64,000 nucleotides of DNA from assembly GCA_902785945.1 (NCBI GenBank), contig CADAAR010000023.1:37822-101821 (forward strand), written 5' to 3'. The stretch is from an uncultured Prevotellaceae bacterium. GTDB lineage: Bacteria > Bacteroidota > Bacteroidia > Bacteroidales > Bacteroidaceae. Below the pieces are notes generated by a model. It was not told the DNA's origin and did no database searches. It saw only the letters and a program-made list of their open reading frames with translations. The position numbers and the translations under genes were made by a program. Shown piece by piece: positions 1 through 8,721 of the stretch (positions are counted from its first letter, which is position 1; the number at the start of each line of letters is the position of its first letter).

Positions 1-1173
1 GAAATCTACCGTCGTACCGCCGATATCGCCAATGCAAAGATTCAGGTGAATACCCAGAATATGCTTCCGGGCTTCGGACGTATCAACGGTTTCGAGCTCC
101 ACGTACAGGATAAGCATGGCGGCACCATACAGGAGTTGCTCGACCAGACCAACCGTCTCATCGCAGCCCTCAACGAGCGCCCGGAAATCAGTCGTGCCTT
201 CACCAACTTCTCGCTGAAATATCCGCAGTATCGTGTCGAGGTCGATGCCGCCCTCTGTAAGCGACACGGTGTGTCGCCCAGCGATGTGCTCGCAGCCCTG
301 AGCGGATATGTAGGCGGCTCGTATGCCTCCAACTTCGTACGTTTCACCAAGCTTTATCGTGTGATGGTGCAGGCCTCGCCCGAATACCGTCTCGACACCG
401 AGTCACTCAATAATATCTTCGTGCGTAGCTCCAGCGGCGAGATGTCGCCCATTGGCCAGTACATCACCCTGACGCGTATCTACGGTTCCGAGACCCTCGC
501 CCGCTTCAACCTCTTCCCATCCATTCAGTGTGGAGGCACCGCTGCCGAGGGCTACAGCTCTGGACAGGCCATCGACGCTATCCGCGAGACGGCTGCCGAA
601 GTATTACCTGAGGGCTATGGTTATGAGTTTGGCGGCATGAGCCGTGAGGAGGCATCGGCCCAGAACACCACGGCCCTCGTGTTCGTCATCTGCATCGTGT
701 TTATCTACCTCATCCTCTGCGGTCTCTACGAGAGTCTGTTCATCCCTATGGCAGTCATCCTGAGTGTGCCCTTCGGACTGGCGGGCTCGTTTATCTTTGC
801 TCACCTCTGGGGACTGGAGAACAATATCTACATGCAGACGGGATTGATCATGCTCATCGGTCTGTTGTCGAAAACGGCCATCCTCTTAACGGAATATGCT
901 TCTACACGTCGACGTCAGGGCATGGGCATCGTCGAGGCAGCCCTTGATGCAGCAGCCGTCCGACTGCGCCCCATCTTGATGACCTCACTCACGATGATCT
1001 TCGGTCTGTTGCCTCTGGCCCTCGCCACAGGCGTGGGTGCCAACGGTAACCGCTCATTGGGTGTCGGTGCCATCGGTGGTATGCTCATCGGCACCATCGC
1101 CCTGCTCTTCATCGTGCCTTGTCTCTTTGTCATCTTCCAAACACTCGAAGAGAAGGTCTTCAAACGGAAATAA
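1..1173 (+). CDS. RND efflux pump inner-membrane subunit (AcrB/HAE1 family), 3' part only
   Basis: The reading frame is open from the first base, so the 5' part lies outside the window. About 390 C-terminal residues are seen. They match the second half of AcrB-type proton-driven drug exporters: the porter-domain stretch RPEISRAFTNF, then the final membrane block with FGLAGSFIF, the loop LIGLLSKTAILL and GAIGGMLIGT near the end. The pump in the complete efflux operon at 10.9-14.2 kb is a clear paralogue with the same segments in the same order. A strong terminator follows immediately, so this is the last gene of its transcript, unlike the complete operon, where an outer-membrane factor follows the pump. 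Confidence 0.93.
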   Translation, partial: EIYRRTADIANAKIQVNTQNMLPGFGRINGFELHVQDKHGGTIQELLDQTNRLIAALNERPEISRAFTNFSLKYPQYRVEVDAALCKRHGVSPSDVLAALSGYVGGSYASNFVRFTKLYRVMVQASPEYRLDTESLNNIFVRSSSGEMSPIGQYITLTRIYGSETLARFNLFPSIQCGGTAAEGYSSGQAIDAIRETAAEVLPEGYGYEFGGMSREEASAQNTTALVFVICIVFIYLILCGLYESLFIPMAVILSVPFGLAGSFIFAHLWGLENNIYMQTGLIMLIGLLSKTAILLTEYASTRRRQGMGIVEAALDAAAVRLRPILMTSLTMIFGLLPLALATGVGANGNRSLGVGAIGGMLIGTIALLFIVPCLFVIFQTLEEKVFKRK

Positions 1174-1174
1174 A

Positions 1175-1202
1175 TAATCCCCGCTCGGCTGAGCGGGGAT
1201 TA
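1175..1202. terminator. Bidirectional intrinsic terminator
   Basis: A perfect 12-bp stem (TAATCCCCGCTC with its complement) closes a 4-nt loop. It lies between two convergent genes, the RND pump and typA, and can serve both strands. Confidence 0.9.
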
Positions 1203-1211
1203 TTATTATCT

Positions 1212-3020
1212 TTATCCTCTTTGGATGTTTGCTTTTTTACGCTGATCGTGATCAAGAATCGTCTTTCGCATACGCATTGACTTTGGTGTAACCTCAACAA
1301 GCTCGTCCTGCTTGATATACTCCAGACACTCCTCCAACGACATGACCGTCTTGGGCACGATGCGCGCCTTCTCGTCGGTACCTGAGGCACGCACATTGGT
1401 CAATTGCTTGGCCTTACAGACGTTGATCACCAGGTCGTTGTCGTGTACATGCTCACCCACCACCTGACCGGCATAGACATCCTCACCTGGATCGATGAAG
1501 AACTTACCACGGTCCTGCAGCTTGTCGATGGCATAGGCAAAGGCATTACCCGTATCCATAGAGATCATAGAGCCATTGACACGACGCTCGATCTCACCCT
1601 TATAAGGCTGGTACTCCTTGAAGCGGTGGGCCATGATGGCTTCGCCCTGAGAAGCAGTGAGCACATTGGTACGCAGACCAATGATACCACGTGAGGGGAT
1701 GTCGAACTCAATGTTCACACGCTCACCCTGATTCTCCATCGACGTCATCTCACCTTTACGACGGGTCACCATATCAATCATCTTCGAGGCAAACTCCTCA
1801 GGTACATTGATAGTGAGTTCCTCGATAGGCTCGCACTTCTGACCGTCAATCTCCTTATAGATCACCTGGGGCTGGCCTACCTGCAGCTCATAGCCCTCAC
1901 GACGCATGGTCTCGACGAGCACAGAGAGGTGGAGCACACCACGGCCTGAGACCACCCATTTGTCAGTACTGTCCTCGAAAGGCTCAACCTTCAGGGCGAG
2001 GTTCTTCTCGAGTTCCTTCTCCAGGCGGTCGTTAATATGGCGTGAGGTAACGAACTTACCTTCCTTACCGAAGAAAGGTGAGTCGTTGATGGTGAAGAGC
2101 ATCGACATGGTGGGCTCATCGATAGCGATGGGCGGCAACGGTTCGGGATGCTCGAGGTCGCAGATGGTGTCGCCAATCTCGAACTTCTCGAGTCCGATGA
2201 CGGCACAGATATCGCCACAGTCTACGCTGTCGGTACGCACGTGACCCATGCCCTCGAAGGTGTGGAGTTCCTTGATCTTGGTTTTCTCCATTGTACCGTC
2301 GCGATGGGCAATGGTGACCTGCATACCATCCTTGAGCTGTCCACGATGGACACGACCCACGGCGATACGGCCCTGATAGCTCGAATAGTCGAGCGAGGTG
2401 ATGAGCATCTGAGGCGTACCCTCTATCTGCTCAGGAGCGGGAATCACCTCGAGAATCTTATCTAATAAATAAGTAATGTCGGTGGTAGGCTTGTTGTAGT
2501 CCTCACCCATCCAGCCGTTCTTGGCAGAACCGTAAACCACGGGGAAATCGAGCTGATCCTCAGTGGCATTGAGCGAGAACATCAGGTCGAACACCATCTC
2601 GTAGACCTCCTCAGGACGACAGTTAGGCTTATCCACCTTGTTGACCACCACGATGGGCTTCAGACCAATCTGAAGGGCCTTTTGCAGCACGAAGCGAGTC
2701 TGGGGCATCGGACCCTCGAAGGCATCAACGAGCAACAGACAGCCGTCGGCCATGTTCAACACACGCTCCACCTCGCCACCGAAGTCGGAGTGTCCTGGGG
2801 TGTCGATGATATTGATTTTAACACCTTTCCAGTTGATAGATACATTCTTCGAGAGAATGGTGATGCCACGTTCACGTTCCAGGTCGTTGGCATCCAATAC
2901 TTGATTGCTGAGATTCTGTCCCTCACGGAAGAGATTTCCAGCGAGCATCATCTTGTCGACGAGTGTGGTTTTACCATGGTCGACATGCGCTATAATAGCA
3001 ATGTTTCTGATATCCTGCAT
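1212..3020 (-). CDS. typA: Ribosome-associated GTPase TypA/BipA
   Basis: 602-residue translational GTPase, the usual family length. It acts on the ribosome in assembly and stress adaptation. The G domain shows AHVDHGKTT at residues 11-19 (G1), the RERGITI switch region, DTPGH (G3) and NKVDK (G4); EF-Tu/EF-G-like domains and the TypA-specific C-terminal domain follow. The start is placed at MQDIRN because the G1 loop then sits at the normal distance from the N terminus. Frame extensions further upstream run through the promoter at 3043-3052 and are not credible. It is transcribed divergently from rpsO. Confidence 0.97.
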   Translation of the reverse strand: MQDIRNIAIIAHVDHGKTTLVDKMMLAGNLFREGQNLSNQVLDANDLERERGITILSKNVSINWKGVKINIIDTPGHSDFGGEVERVLNMADGCLLLVDAFEGPMPQTRFVLQKALQIGLKPIVVVNKVDKPNCRPEEVYEMVFDLMFSLNATEDQLDFPVVYGSAKNGWMGEDYNKPTTDITYLLDKILEVIPAPEQIEGTPQMLITSLDYSSYQGRIAVGRVHRGQLKDGMQVTIAHRDGTMEKTKIKELHTFEGMGHVRTDSVDCGDICAVIGLEKFEIGDTICDLEHPEPLPPIAIDEPTMSMLFTINDSPFFGKEGKFVTSRHINDRLEKELEKNLALKVEPFEDSTDKWVVSGRGVLHLSVLVETMRREGYELQVGQPQVIYKEIDGQKCEPIEELTINVPEEFASKMIDMVTRRKGEMTSMENQGERVNIEFDIPSRGIIGLRTNVLTASQGEAIMAHRFKEYQPYKGEIERRVNGSMISMDTGNAFAYAIDKLQDRGKFFIDPGEDVYAGQVVGEHVHDNDLVINVCKAKQLTNVRASGTDEKARIVPKTVMSLEECLEYIKQDELVEVTPKSMRMRKTILDHDQRKKANIQRG

Positions 3021-3042
3021 ACTGATTTTCTTGTTTTGCGGG

Positions 3043-3052
3043 TGCAAAGGTA
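3043..3052 (-). promoter_or_regulatory. typA promoter, -7 element
   Basis: TACCTTTGCA on the minus strand matches the Bacteroidetes TAnnTTTG element and lies 23 nt before the typA start codon. No clear -33 TTTG was seen. Confidence 0.7.
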
Positions 3053-3070
3053 CAAATTTTCTTGGAATAA

Positions 3071-3102
3071 TTTGTTGGAATGGGAAAAAAGTTGTACCTT
3101 TG
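3071..3102 (+). promoter_or_regulatory. rpsO promoter
   Basis: TTTG (3071-3074), 20 nt, then TACCTTTG (3095-3102): a full match to the Bacteroidetes sigma-ABfr consensus. The roughly 100-nt leader before rpsO could hold an S15 autoregulatory structure, but I did not identify one. Confidence 0.85.
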
Positions 3103-3213
3103 CAGCCGCATTTCGGAAAATCCGGAGCATTTGACGACGTAAACCGGCTTGTGATTAGGCAGGTATCGCGTCTGAAAGATGTATTTGCAAACAACATTTA
3201 ATCACTTTAAATT

Positions 3214-3483
3214 ATGTATTTAGACAAAGCAAAGAAAGAGGAAATCTTCGGTCAGTATGGCAAGAGCACCACTGATACCGGTTCTGCAGAGGCTCAGATT
3301 GCCCTGTTCAGCTATCGTATCTCTCACCTGACTGAGCACCTGAAGAAGAATCACAAGGATCACAACACAGCCCGCTCACTGACCATGCTGGTAGGTAAGC
3401 GTCGTAAGTTGCTGAAGTACCTCTACAATAACGACATCAATCGTTATCGTGCTATCATCAAGGCCTTGGGTCTGAGAAAATAA
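3214..3483 (+). CDS. rpsO: 30S ribosomal protein S15
   Basis: 89 residues, exactly the bacterial S15 length. It binds 16S rRNA in the central domain early in small-subunit assembly. Diagnostic segments are GSAEAQIALFSYRI, LTEHLKKNHKDHNT and the 16S-binding part GKRRKLLKYL. It is a single-gene transcript between its own promoter and a terminator 8 nt after the stop. Confidence 0.98.
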   Translation: MYLDKAKKEEIFGQYGKSTTDTGSAEAQIALFSYRISHLTEHLKKNHKDHNTARSLTMLVGKRRKLLKYLYNNDINRYRAIIKALGLRK

Positions 3484-3491
3484 GAAAGAAA

Positions 3492-3517
3492 AAAGCCTCG
3501 CTGAAAAGCGGGGCTTT
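3492..3517. terminator. Bidirectional terminator of rpsO and folK
   Basis: An 11-bp stem (AAAGCCTCGCT with AGCGGGGCTTT, one G-T pair) closes a GAAA loop and is followed by ATTTTTTG on the plus strand. Its right arm overlaps the folK stop codon, so it also ends the minus-strand operon. Confidence 0.88.
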
Positions 3518-3944
3518 ATTTTTTGATTTCGTTCAGTGGAATCATCACGAAGTCGCGCTGCTGCATCAGGGGATGCGGAATCTTCAGGTCGGGCTCCTCG
3601 ATGGTCAGGTCGTCATAAAGCAGGATATCAATGTCGATGGGTCTATCTTTATACCCACTTCGGCGTGTAGCATGAGCTTTGGTCTTGCCCAGTTCGCGCT
3701 CTATTTTTTGTGTTACCTTTAGAAGTTGGCGGGGAGTGAGTTCTGTTTCGCAGAGAATGACGCCATTGAGGAATTTATTCTTTGACTCAAAGCCCCAGGG
3801 TTCGGTCTCGATAAATGAAGAGCGGCGAATGACTTCGCCTACTCTTTCATGGATCAGGGCAATGGATTGCTCAAGATTGGCGTTTCTGTCGCCGAGATTA
3901 CTCCCCAGCCCTAAATAAACCTTATGCCTCCCCTCACTATTCAC
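3516..3944 (-). CDS. folK: 2-amino-4-hydroxy-6-hydroxymethyldihydropteridine pyrophosphokinase (HPPK)
   Basis: 142 residues. It transfers pyrophosphate from ATP to 6-hydroxymethyl-dihydropterin in folate synthesis. The N-terminal YLGLGSNLGDR, the central LNGVILCETEL and the catalytic/magnesium motif RPIDIDILLYDD are present. The likely start is a GTG that lies inside the heptanucleotide repeat tract 3934-3975, which encodes the first residues MNSEG. It is the last gene of the ftsX-to-folK operon. Confidence 0.93.
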   Translation of the reverse strand: MNSEGRHKVYLGLGSNLGDRNANLEQSIALIHERVGEVIRRSSFIETEPWGFESKNKFLNGVILCETELTPRQLLKVTQKIERELGKTKAHATRRSGYKDRPIDIDILLYDDLTIEEPDLKIPHPLMQQRDFVMIPLNEIKK

Positions 3945-3975
3945 TATTCACTATCCACTATTAACTATTCACTAG
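3934..3975. repeat. Heptanucleotide repeat tract, 6 units (TCACTAT type)
   Basis: Six 7-bp units: TCACTAT three times, CCACTAT, TAACTAT, TCACTAG. The tract fills the folK/queA junction. On the minus strand it supplies the TAG stop of queA (3972-3974) and the GTG start of folK (3942-3944). Confidence 0.93.
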
Positions 3976-5090
3976 TCATCGAGTATCAGCATCGCATCGC
4001 CAAAGCAACCGAACTTATAACCCAGGCTGACGGCTTTCTTATAGGCCTCATAAACAAGGTCATAGCCACCGAAGGAGCACTCCGTCATCATCATCGTCGA
4101 TTCCGGATGATAGAAGTTACCAATCAGAGCATTCGACAGGCCGAAGTCGTATGGTGGGAAGATAAACTTATTGGTCCATCCGTCGAACTCCTTCAGCAGA
4201 CCGTCTGTACCCACAGCCGTCTCGGTAGCACGGGCAGTGCTGACGCCCACCACACAAACACGATGACCAGCCTCTTTGGTCTTATTGACAATCTCGCAGG
4301 CCTCTTTATTGATAATCACCTGCTCAGAGTTCATCTTATGCTTCGTCAGGTCTTCCACCTCGATGGAGTCGAAGTTACCCAGACCGCAATGCAAAGTGAT
4401 ATAGGCAAAGTTAATACCCTTGATCTCCATACGCTTCAACAGCTCACGACTGAAGTGCAGACCTGTCGACGGTGCCGTGACAGCGCCCTCGTTACGGGCA
4501 TAGATGGTCTGAAACGCCTCCATATCCTCTGGTGTGGCCTCACGTCTGTCGACAATATAACGTGGCAGAGGGGCTTCACCGAGAGCGAACAACTCTTTCT
4601 TGAACTCATCGTGCGGACAGTCGTAGAGGAATCTGAGGGTACGTCCACGACTGGTGGTATTGTCAATGACCTCTGCCACCATCGGACCATCCTCTTCAAA
4701 GAAAAGCTTATTACCGATACGGATCTTACGCGCAGGCTCCACGAGCACATCCCAAAGACGTAACTCCTCGTTGAGTTCACGCAACAGGAATACCTCAATC
4801 TTAGCATCGGTCTTCTCCTTGGTGCCATACAAACGAGCGGGGAACACCTGCGTATCATTGAAGATAAAGGTATCCTCTTCGTCGAAATAGTCGAGCACAT
4901 TACGGAAATCGAGGAAAACGGGATTACCCTCCTCATCCTTCAAGTCCTCACCATTCTCGTCTTTTTTGGTCGTCTCTATGCGTTCACTCTTACGGTGAAT
5001 TACCATCAGACGGCATTCATCACGATGATAACTTGGCTCAAGAGCCACCAAATCTTCAGGCAGTTTGAATTTAAATTGCGATAATTTCAT
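3972..5090 (-). CDS. queA: S-adenosylmethionine:tRNA ribosyltransferase-isomerase QueA
   Basis: 372 residues. It transfers and isomerises the ribosyl group of SAM onto 7-aminomethyl-deazaguanine in tRNA, giving epoxyqueuosine. Family hallmarks are [14 protein letters not shown] at the N terminus, [12 protein letters not shown], the [13 protein letters not shown] loop, [13 protein letters not shown] and the end [10 protein letters not shown]. It lies between truB and folK with heptad tracts at both junctions; its start codon directly follows one tract and its stop codon is inside the other. Confidence 0.96.
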   Translation of the reverse strand: MKLSQFKFKLPEDLVALEPSYHRDECRLMVIHRKSERIETTKKDENGEDLKDEEGNPVFLDFRNVLDYFDEEDTFIFNDTQVFPARLYGTKEKTDAKIEVFLLRELNEELRLWDVLVEPARKIRIGNKLFFEEDGPMVAEVIDNTTSRGRTLRFLYDCPHDEFKKELFALGEAPLPRYIVDRREATPEDMEAFQTIYARNEGAVTAPSTGLHFSRELLKRMEIKGINFAYITLHCGLGNFDSIEVEDLTKHKMNSEQVIINKEACEIVNKTKEAGHRVCVVGVSTARATETAVGTDGLLKEFDGWTNKFIFPPYDFGLSNALIGNFYHPESTMMMTECSFGGYDLVYEAYKKAVSLGYKFGCFGDAMLILDD

Positions 5091-5093
5091 ATG

Positions 5094-5128
5094 TTACACT
5101 ATTCATTATTCACTTTTCACTATTCACT
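5094..5128. repeat. Heptanucleotide repeat tract, 5 units (ATTCACT type)
   Basis: TTACACT, ATTCATT, ATTCACT, TTTCACT, ATTCACT. On the minus strand it encodes the last residues of truB (VNSEK) with the TGA stop and then serves as the spacer just before the queA start codon, where a ribosome binding site would lie. Confidence 0.92.
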
Positions 5129-5814
5129 TCTTTCTCCAGCCAGGCAGGGAAATCGTCGAAGGTCAGACAGTCCTCGATACGGACATCTCCCACACGAGTC
5201 CTGCAAAGAGCCATCAGGAAAGCACCGCTTCCCAAGGCAGCACCGATATCACGGGCTAGCGAGCGGATGTAAGTACCTTTGCCACACACCACACGGATGG
5301 ACATCTGCATGGTATCGGGGTTGAAGTCGGTCAGTTCTATCTCATCAATATGGATAGGCTTCGGAGCCAGTTCCACATCTTTGCCCTTCCGCGCCAACTC
5401 GTACGCCCTGTCGCCAGCCACCATACAGGCGGAATAAAGCGGTGGACGCTGCATGATATCGCCAACGAACTGCGGCAGCGTCTGCTCAATCAGCTGTCGG
5501 GTGATATGCCGCGTGGGATAGGTATAGTCTACGGTATGCTCACGGTCGTAGCTGGCAGTGGTAGCTCCCAGCTGCAAGGTGGCGGTATACTCCTTGGTAT
5601 GTCGCTGCAACGACTCGATATTCTTCGTTTCCTTTCCTGTGCAGAGTATCAGCACCCCTGTTGCCAGAGGGTCGAGGGTTCCGGCATGCCCCATCTTCAC
5701 CCGCTTCACGTGCAGACGTTTCGACACGAGATAGCGGATATGTGCCAACGCCCCAAAACTCGACATGCGATAAGGCTTGTTGATATAGATGAGAGCACCT
5801 TCCTGGAAATTCAT
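5110..5814 (-). CDS. truB: tRNA pseudouridine-55 synthase
   Basis: 234 residues. It makes pseudouridine 55 in the T loop of tRNA. The catalytic motif GHAGTLDPLATG puts the nucleophile at Asp48, followed by the family segment VLILCTGKETK and the later RPPLYSA. The last five residues are encoded by a heptad repeat tract, so the natural C terminus has been altered. The start is 1 nt from the uppP stop, within an operon. Confidence 0.95.
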   Translation of the reverse strand: MNFQEGALIYINKPYRMSSFGALAHIRYLVSKRLHVKRVKMGHAGTLDPLATGVLILCTGKETKNIESLQRHTKEYTATLQLGATTASYDREHTVDYTYPTRHITRQLIEQTLPQFVGDIMQRPPLYSACMVAGDRAYELARKGKDVELAPKPIHIDEIELTDFNPDTMQMSIRVVCGKGTYIRSLARDIGAALGSGAFLMALCRTRVGDVRIEDCLTFDDFPAWLEKEVNSEK

Positions 5815-6672
5815 TTAATCGACCATTGCAAGTGAGTGACCTGTCAGCAGCAGGATTATGATAATGCCACCAACGATAATACGATAGATTCCAAAGGCCT
5901 TGAAGCCATATTTCGAGAGGAATGCCACAAACCACTTCATGGCCAGCAATGCCACGATAAAGGCAACGACACATCCCAGAATCAGCATGGTGATGTTATG
6001 CGAGGTGGCCCATGAGGCATCGTCCTTCAACAGATCGAGCAGATCGAGCAGCGTTGCTCCCGCCATGGTGGGAACAGCCAGGAAGAACGAGAACTCAGCA
6101 GCACGCTTACGAGTCAGGCCCTGCGCCATACCGCCAACGATAGTGGCCATAGAGCGCGACACACCAGGAATCACCGAGATACACTGAAAGAGACCGATGT
6201 TGAAGGCACGTTTCTCCGTCACCTTATTGGTCTCAGAGCCTTTGTTGAATATCTTGTCGCAGAACAACATAAAGATACCTCCCAACACCAACATAACGGC
6301 TACCACCTCTACGCTATCCAACAACCAATCGAGCAGACCTGACTTCTTTGCCAGCAGACCAATAACCACAGCTGGTATTACGCCTACAATCAGAATCCAA
6401 TAGAAATAGAACTTATGGCGCAGTTTCTGGAACAGGCTGCTGCCCTCAGGAGCAGGTGTATTGTCAAACTGGAAGAAGCGCTTCCAATAAAGGCACACCA
6501 CCGAGAGGATGGCACCAAACTGGATGATAAACGTAAAGGCATGGACGAAAGGATCGCCCTGAGGAATACCCAGAAGATTCTGGGTAATAATCATGTGTCC
6601 TGTCGAAGATACGGGAAGAAACTCTGTCAGGCCTTCAACAATGGCTATGATAATGGTTTCAATCCAATCCAT
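5815..6672 (-). CDS. uppP: Undecaprenyl-diphosphate phosphatase UppP/BacA
   Basis: 285-residue integral membrane protein. It dephosphorylates undecaprenyl pyrophosphate so the carrier lipid can be reused for peptidoglycan and glycan export. The active-site motifs are EGLTEFLPVSSTGH (residues 13-26) and PGVSRSMATI, with about eight hydrophobic segments. The stop and start overlap or abut its neighbours DUF3098 and truB, a conserved Bacteroidetes arrangement. Confidence 0.96.
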   Translation of the reverse strand: MDWIETIIIAIVEGLTEFLPVSSTGHMIITQNLLGIPQGDPFVHAFTFIIQFGAILSVVCLYWKRFFQFDNTPAPEGSSLFQKLRHKFYFYWILIVGVIPAVVIGLLAKKSGLLDWLLDSVEVVAVMLVLGGIFMLFCDKIFNKGSETNKVTEKRAFNIGLFQCISVIPGVSRSMATIVGGMAQGLTRKRAAEFSFFLAVPTMAGATLLDLLDLLKDDASWATSHNITMLILGCVVAFIVALLAMKWFVAFLSKYGFKAFGIYRIIVGGIIIILLLTGHSLAMVD

Positions 6673-6911
6673 TACTCATTCTCTCCTTTCTCCTTCGGCT
6701 TACGCATCACCGCGTAGATCATCGACACAAAGCCGAACAGACAAACAACAGGTGCTACCTTGATGCGACGGGCACTGAAGATGTCGGGCTCATACACCGT
6801 ATCACTCGATCCGGGACCAGTCATCAGCAGAAAGCCAATCACAACAATCAGCATCCCCACAGCAAGGAGGATGAAGTTCACTTTGTCAAATGCAAAATCT
6901 CTCTTATTCAT
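6672..6911 (-). CDS. DUF3098 family small membrane protein
   Basis: 79 residues with two hydrophobic segments (about 13-33 and 52-69) and a basic, charged C terminus. It begins FAFDKVNFILLAVG, characteristic of DUF3098, which in Bacteroidetes sits between ftsX and uppP. Its function is not known; the constant position suggests a role in envelope or division. It overlaps the uppP start by one base. Confidence 0.9.
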   Translation of the reverse strand: MNKRDFAFDKVNFILLAVGMLIVVIGFLLMTGPGSSDTVYEPDIFSARRIKVAPVVCLFGFVSMIYAVMRKPKEKGENE

Positions 6912-6913
6912 TT

Positions 6914-6948
6914 TTACTATTCACTTTTCACTATTCACTATTCACTAA
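6914..6948. repeat. Heptanucleotide repeat tract, 5 units
   Basis: TTACTAT, TCACTTT, TCACTAT, TCACTAT, TCACTAA between ftsX and DUF3098. The TAG stop codon of ftsX (6945-6947) is part of the last unit. Confidence 0.92.
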
Positions 6949-7823
6949 ATCCTGTACAGGTCTCCTGCTGTCATCTTCAGGAACTTATTCACGGAGATCC
7001 AAGTACACAGCAACGTGATGATCAGTCCGAAGAGCAGCACAGCCACAGCGGTAATCACGAGTTCCTGCCAGGTGATAATATTCAGGATGTTCGGCTCGAA
7101 GGTATAGAGTGCATACACACCGAATCCTAACACGGCAATGGCCAGCACCGCAGCAATGATACCCACCATAATGGCCTGTCTTACAAACGGCCTGCGGATA
7201 AAGCCCCACGAGGCACCCACCAGTTTCATGGTGTGGATTAAAAACCTTCTGGAATAGACGCTCAGGCGCACCGTGTTGTTAATCAGCGAGAACGAAACGA
7301 ACGTCAGCAGTGCCGCCAGCACCAGCAGGATCATATTCATCCGTCCCAGGTTCATGTTCACATCGTCCATCAGGTCTTCCTGATAGGCCACATCGGTCAC
7401 CTTCGGGTTTTTCTGCAACTCGTAGACAATCCATTTCAACGAGTCGTGGTTGGCATAGTCTGACTTCAGCTGCAGCTCCAATGAAGCCACAAACGGATTC
7501 GCCCCCAGAAATTCCGAGGGGTCGGAGCCCATGGCCTGCGTCTGCTCTGCCAAAGCCTGTTCCTTACTGACATAGTCGATGTTACGGGCATAGGGACGGT
7601 GATACAAGTCGCGACAAAGCCGCTTGGCTTCGTTCACGCTCACATCGTCACCCAGCATCACAGTCACCGTCAGGTTCTCCTTCACCCATGCCGACAGGTT
7701 ACGCGACGTCTGCACAGAGAACACAATAACACCTAACAGCACCAGCACCATGGCTGTACTGATACACAAGGTGACCCACTGCACACCACGCCGGCTGCCA
7801 GTCTTCTTCTTGCGTTTTTTCAT
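6945..7823 (-). CDS. ftsX: Cell division protein FtsX (permease-like)
   Basis: 292 residues. It is the membrane partner of FtsE and couples division to septal peptidoglycan hydrolases. There is one TM segment after a short basic N terminus, a roughly 140-residue extracytoplasmic domain (from SAWVKENLTVTVML), then three TM segments. The motif RFLIHTMKLVGAS just after the second TM segment is typical of FtsX. First gene of the operon ftsX-DUF3098-uppP-truB-queA-folK. ftsE is not adjacent. Confidence 0.93.
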   Translation of the reverse strand: MKKRKKKTGSRRGVQWVTLCISTAMVLVLLGVIVFSVQTSRNLSAWVKENLTVTVMLGDDVSVNEAKRLCRDLYHRPYARNIDYVSKEQALAEQTQAMGSDPSEFLGANPFVASLELQLKSDYANHDSLKWIVYELQKNPKVTDVAYQEDLMDDVNMNLGRMNMILLVLAALLTFVSFSLINNTVRLSVYSRRFLIHTMKLVGASWGFIRRPFVRQAIMVGIIAAVLAIAVLGFGVYALYTFEPNILNIITWQELVITAVAVLLFGLIITLLCTWISVNKFLKMTAGDLYRI

Positions 7824-7852
7824 TTACTTTTTAAATACGTACGTAATCGAGG

Positions 7853-7886
7853 TGCAAAGATACAACAATTTAAATCGAAATCCAAA
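7853..7886 (-). promoter_or_regulatory. ftsX operon promoter
   Basis: On the minus strand TTTG (7883-7886), 20 nt, then TATCTTTG (within 7853-7862): a full consensus. It is back to back with the radical SAM promoter. Confidence 0.85.
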
Positions 7887-7904
7887 TTTTTTCATTTTTT
7901 TTTG

Positions 7905-7912
7905 TACCTTTG
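7905..7912 (+). promoter_or_regulatory. Radical SAM gene promoter, -7 element, next to the start codon
   Basis: TACCTTTG ends only 8 nt before the ATG at 7921. The mRNA is therefore expected to start at or within a few bases of the start codon (leaderless or nearly so). Confidence 0.75.
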
Positions 7913-7920
7913 CACCCGTT

Positions 7921-8685
7921 ATGAGTACAATTATCTATCCTTCGCCTATCTTCGGCCCCGTTCACAGTCGCCGTCTGGGCATATCGCTCGGCATCAACCT
8001 CATGCCTGCCGACGGTAAGATCTGCACCTTTAACTGCATCTATTGCGAGTGCGGTCTGAATGAAGACCACCGCCCCACGCTGCCCCGTCCTACACGTGAA
8101 CTGGTAGCAGAAAAGCTGGAGGCCAAGTTGCAGGAGATGGCGGCTGAGGGGCAACTGCCTGACGTGCTGACCTTTGCAGGCAACGGTGAGCCCACCTGCC
8201 ATCCGCACTTTGCTGAGATTATCGACGATACCATCCGCCTGCGCAACCAGTATTGTCCGAAAGCCAAGGTGTCGGTACTGAGCAACGCCACCATGATTCA
8301 GCATCAGAAGGTGCACGATGCCTTGATGCAGGTGGACAATAACATCCTCAAACTCGACACCATCGACCCTATATATATTAATAAGGTGGACCAGCCTATC
8401 ATTCCCTACGATGTCGAGAAGGTCATTGAGCGTCTGAAAGCCTTCCAAGGGCATGTCATCATTCAGACCATGTTCATGCAAGGAGAGGATGTCGACAATA
8501 CTGGGGAGTCGTTTGTCGGACCGTGGTTGGAGGCTGTGAAGGCCATCGCGCCTCAGCAGGTGATGATCTATACCATCGATCGTGAGACGCCCACACAGGG
8601 CCTTCTGAAAGCCACTCACGAACAACTCGACCAGATTCGCGACAGGGTGATAGCAGCAGGCATTCCCTGCTCCGCCTCTTATTAA
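7921..8685 (+). CDS. Radical SAM protein, COG0731-like
   Basis: 254 residues. The [4Fe-4S]/SAM motif CX3CX2C is seen as CTFNCIYC (Cys35, Cys39, Cys42). The start SPIFGPVHSRRLGISLGIN is that of the COG0731 group, related to wyosine-synthesis enzymes but present in many bacteria without wyosine. The substrate is unknown. The start is set at MSTIIYPSP, directly downstream of the -7 element; longer frames would cross the promoter. Single-gene transcript with its own terminator. Confidence 0.88.
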   Translation: MSTIIYPSPIFGPVHSRRLGISLGINLMPADGKICTFNCIYCECGLNEDHRPTLPRPTRELVAEKLEAKLQEMAAEGQLPDVLTFAGNGEPTCHPHFAEIIDDTIRLRNQYCPKAKVSVLSNATMIQHQKVHDALMQVDNNILKLDTIDPIYINKVDQPIIPYDVEKVIERLKAFQGHVIIQTMFMQGEDVDNTGESFVGPWLEAVKAIAPQQVMIYTIDRETPTQGLLKATHEQLDQIRDRVIAAGIPCSASY

Positions 8686-8687
8686 TA

Positions 8688-8716
8688 TTAACGCCCCCGC
8701 AGCGCGGGGGCGTTAA
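8688..8716. terminator. Bidirectional terminator
   Basis: A 13-bp GC-rich stem (TTAACGCCCCCGC and its complement) with loop AGC, between the convergent radical SAM and lpxA-like genes. Confidence 0.9.
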
Positions 8717-8721
8717 TCTCT

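Noticed and set aside
1212-3197. TypA with a 59-residue N-terminal extension
   Set aside because: The extension crosses both the typA and rpsO promoters and is absent from the family.
3924-4763. Long frames antisense to queA and similar plus-strand frames over other core genes
   Set aside because: They mirror the coding genes on the other strand. Their N termini are only translated heptad repeats.
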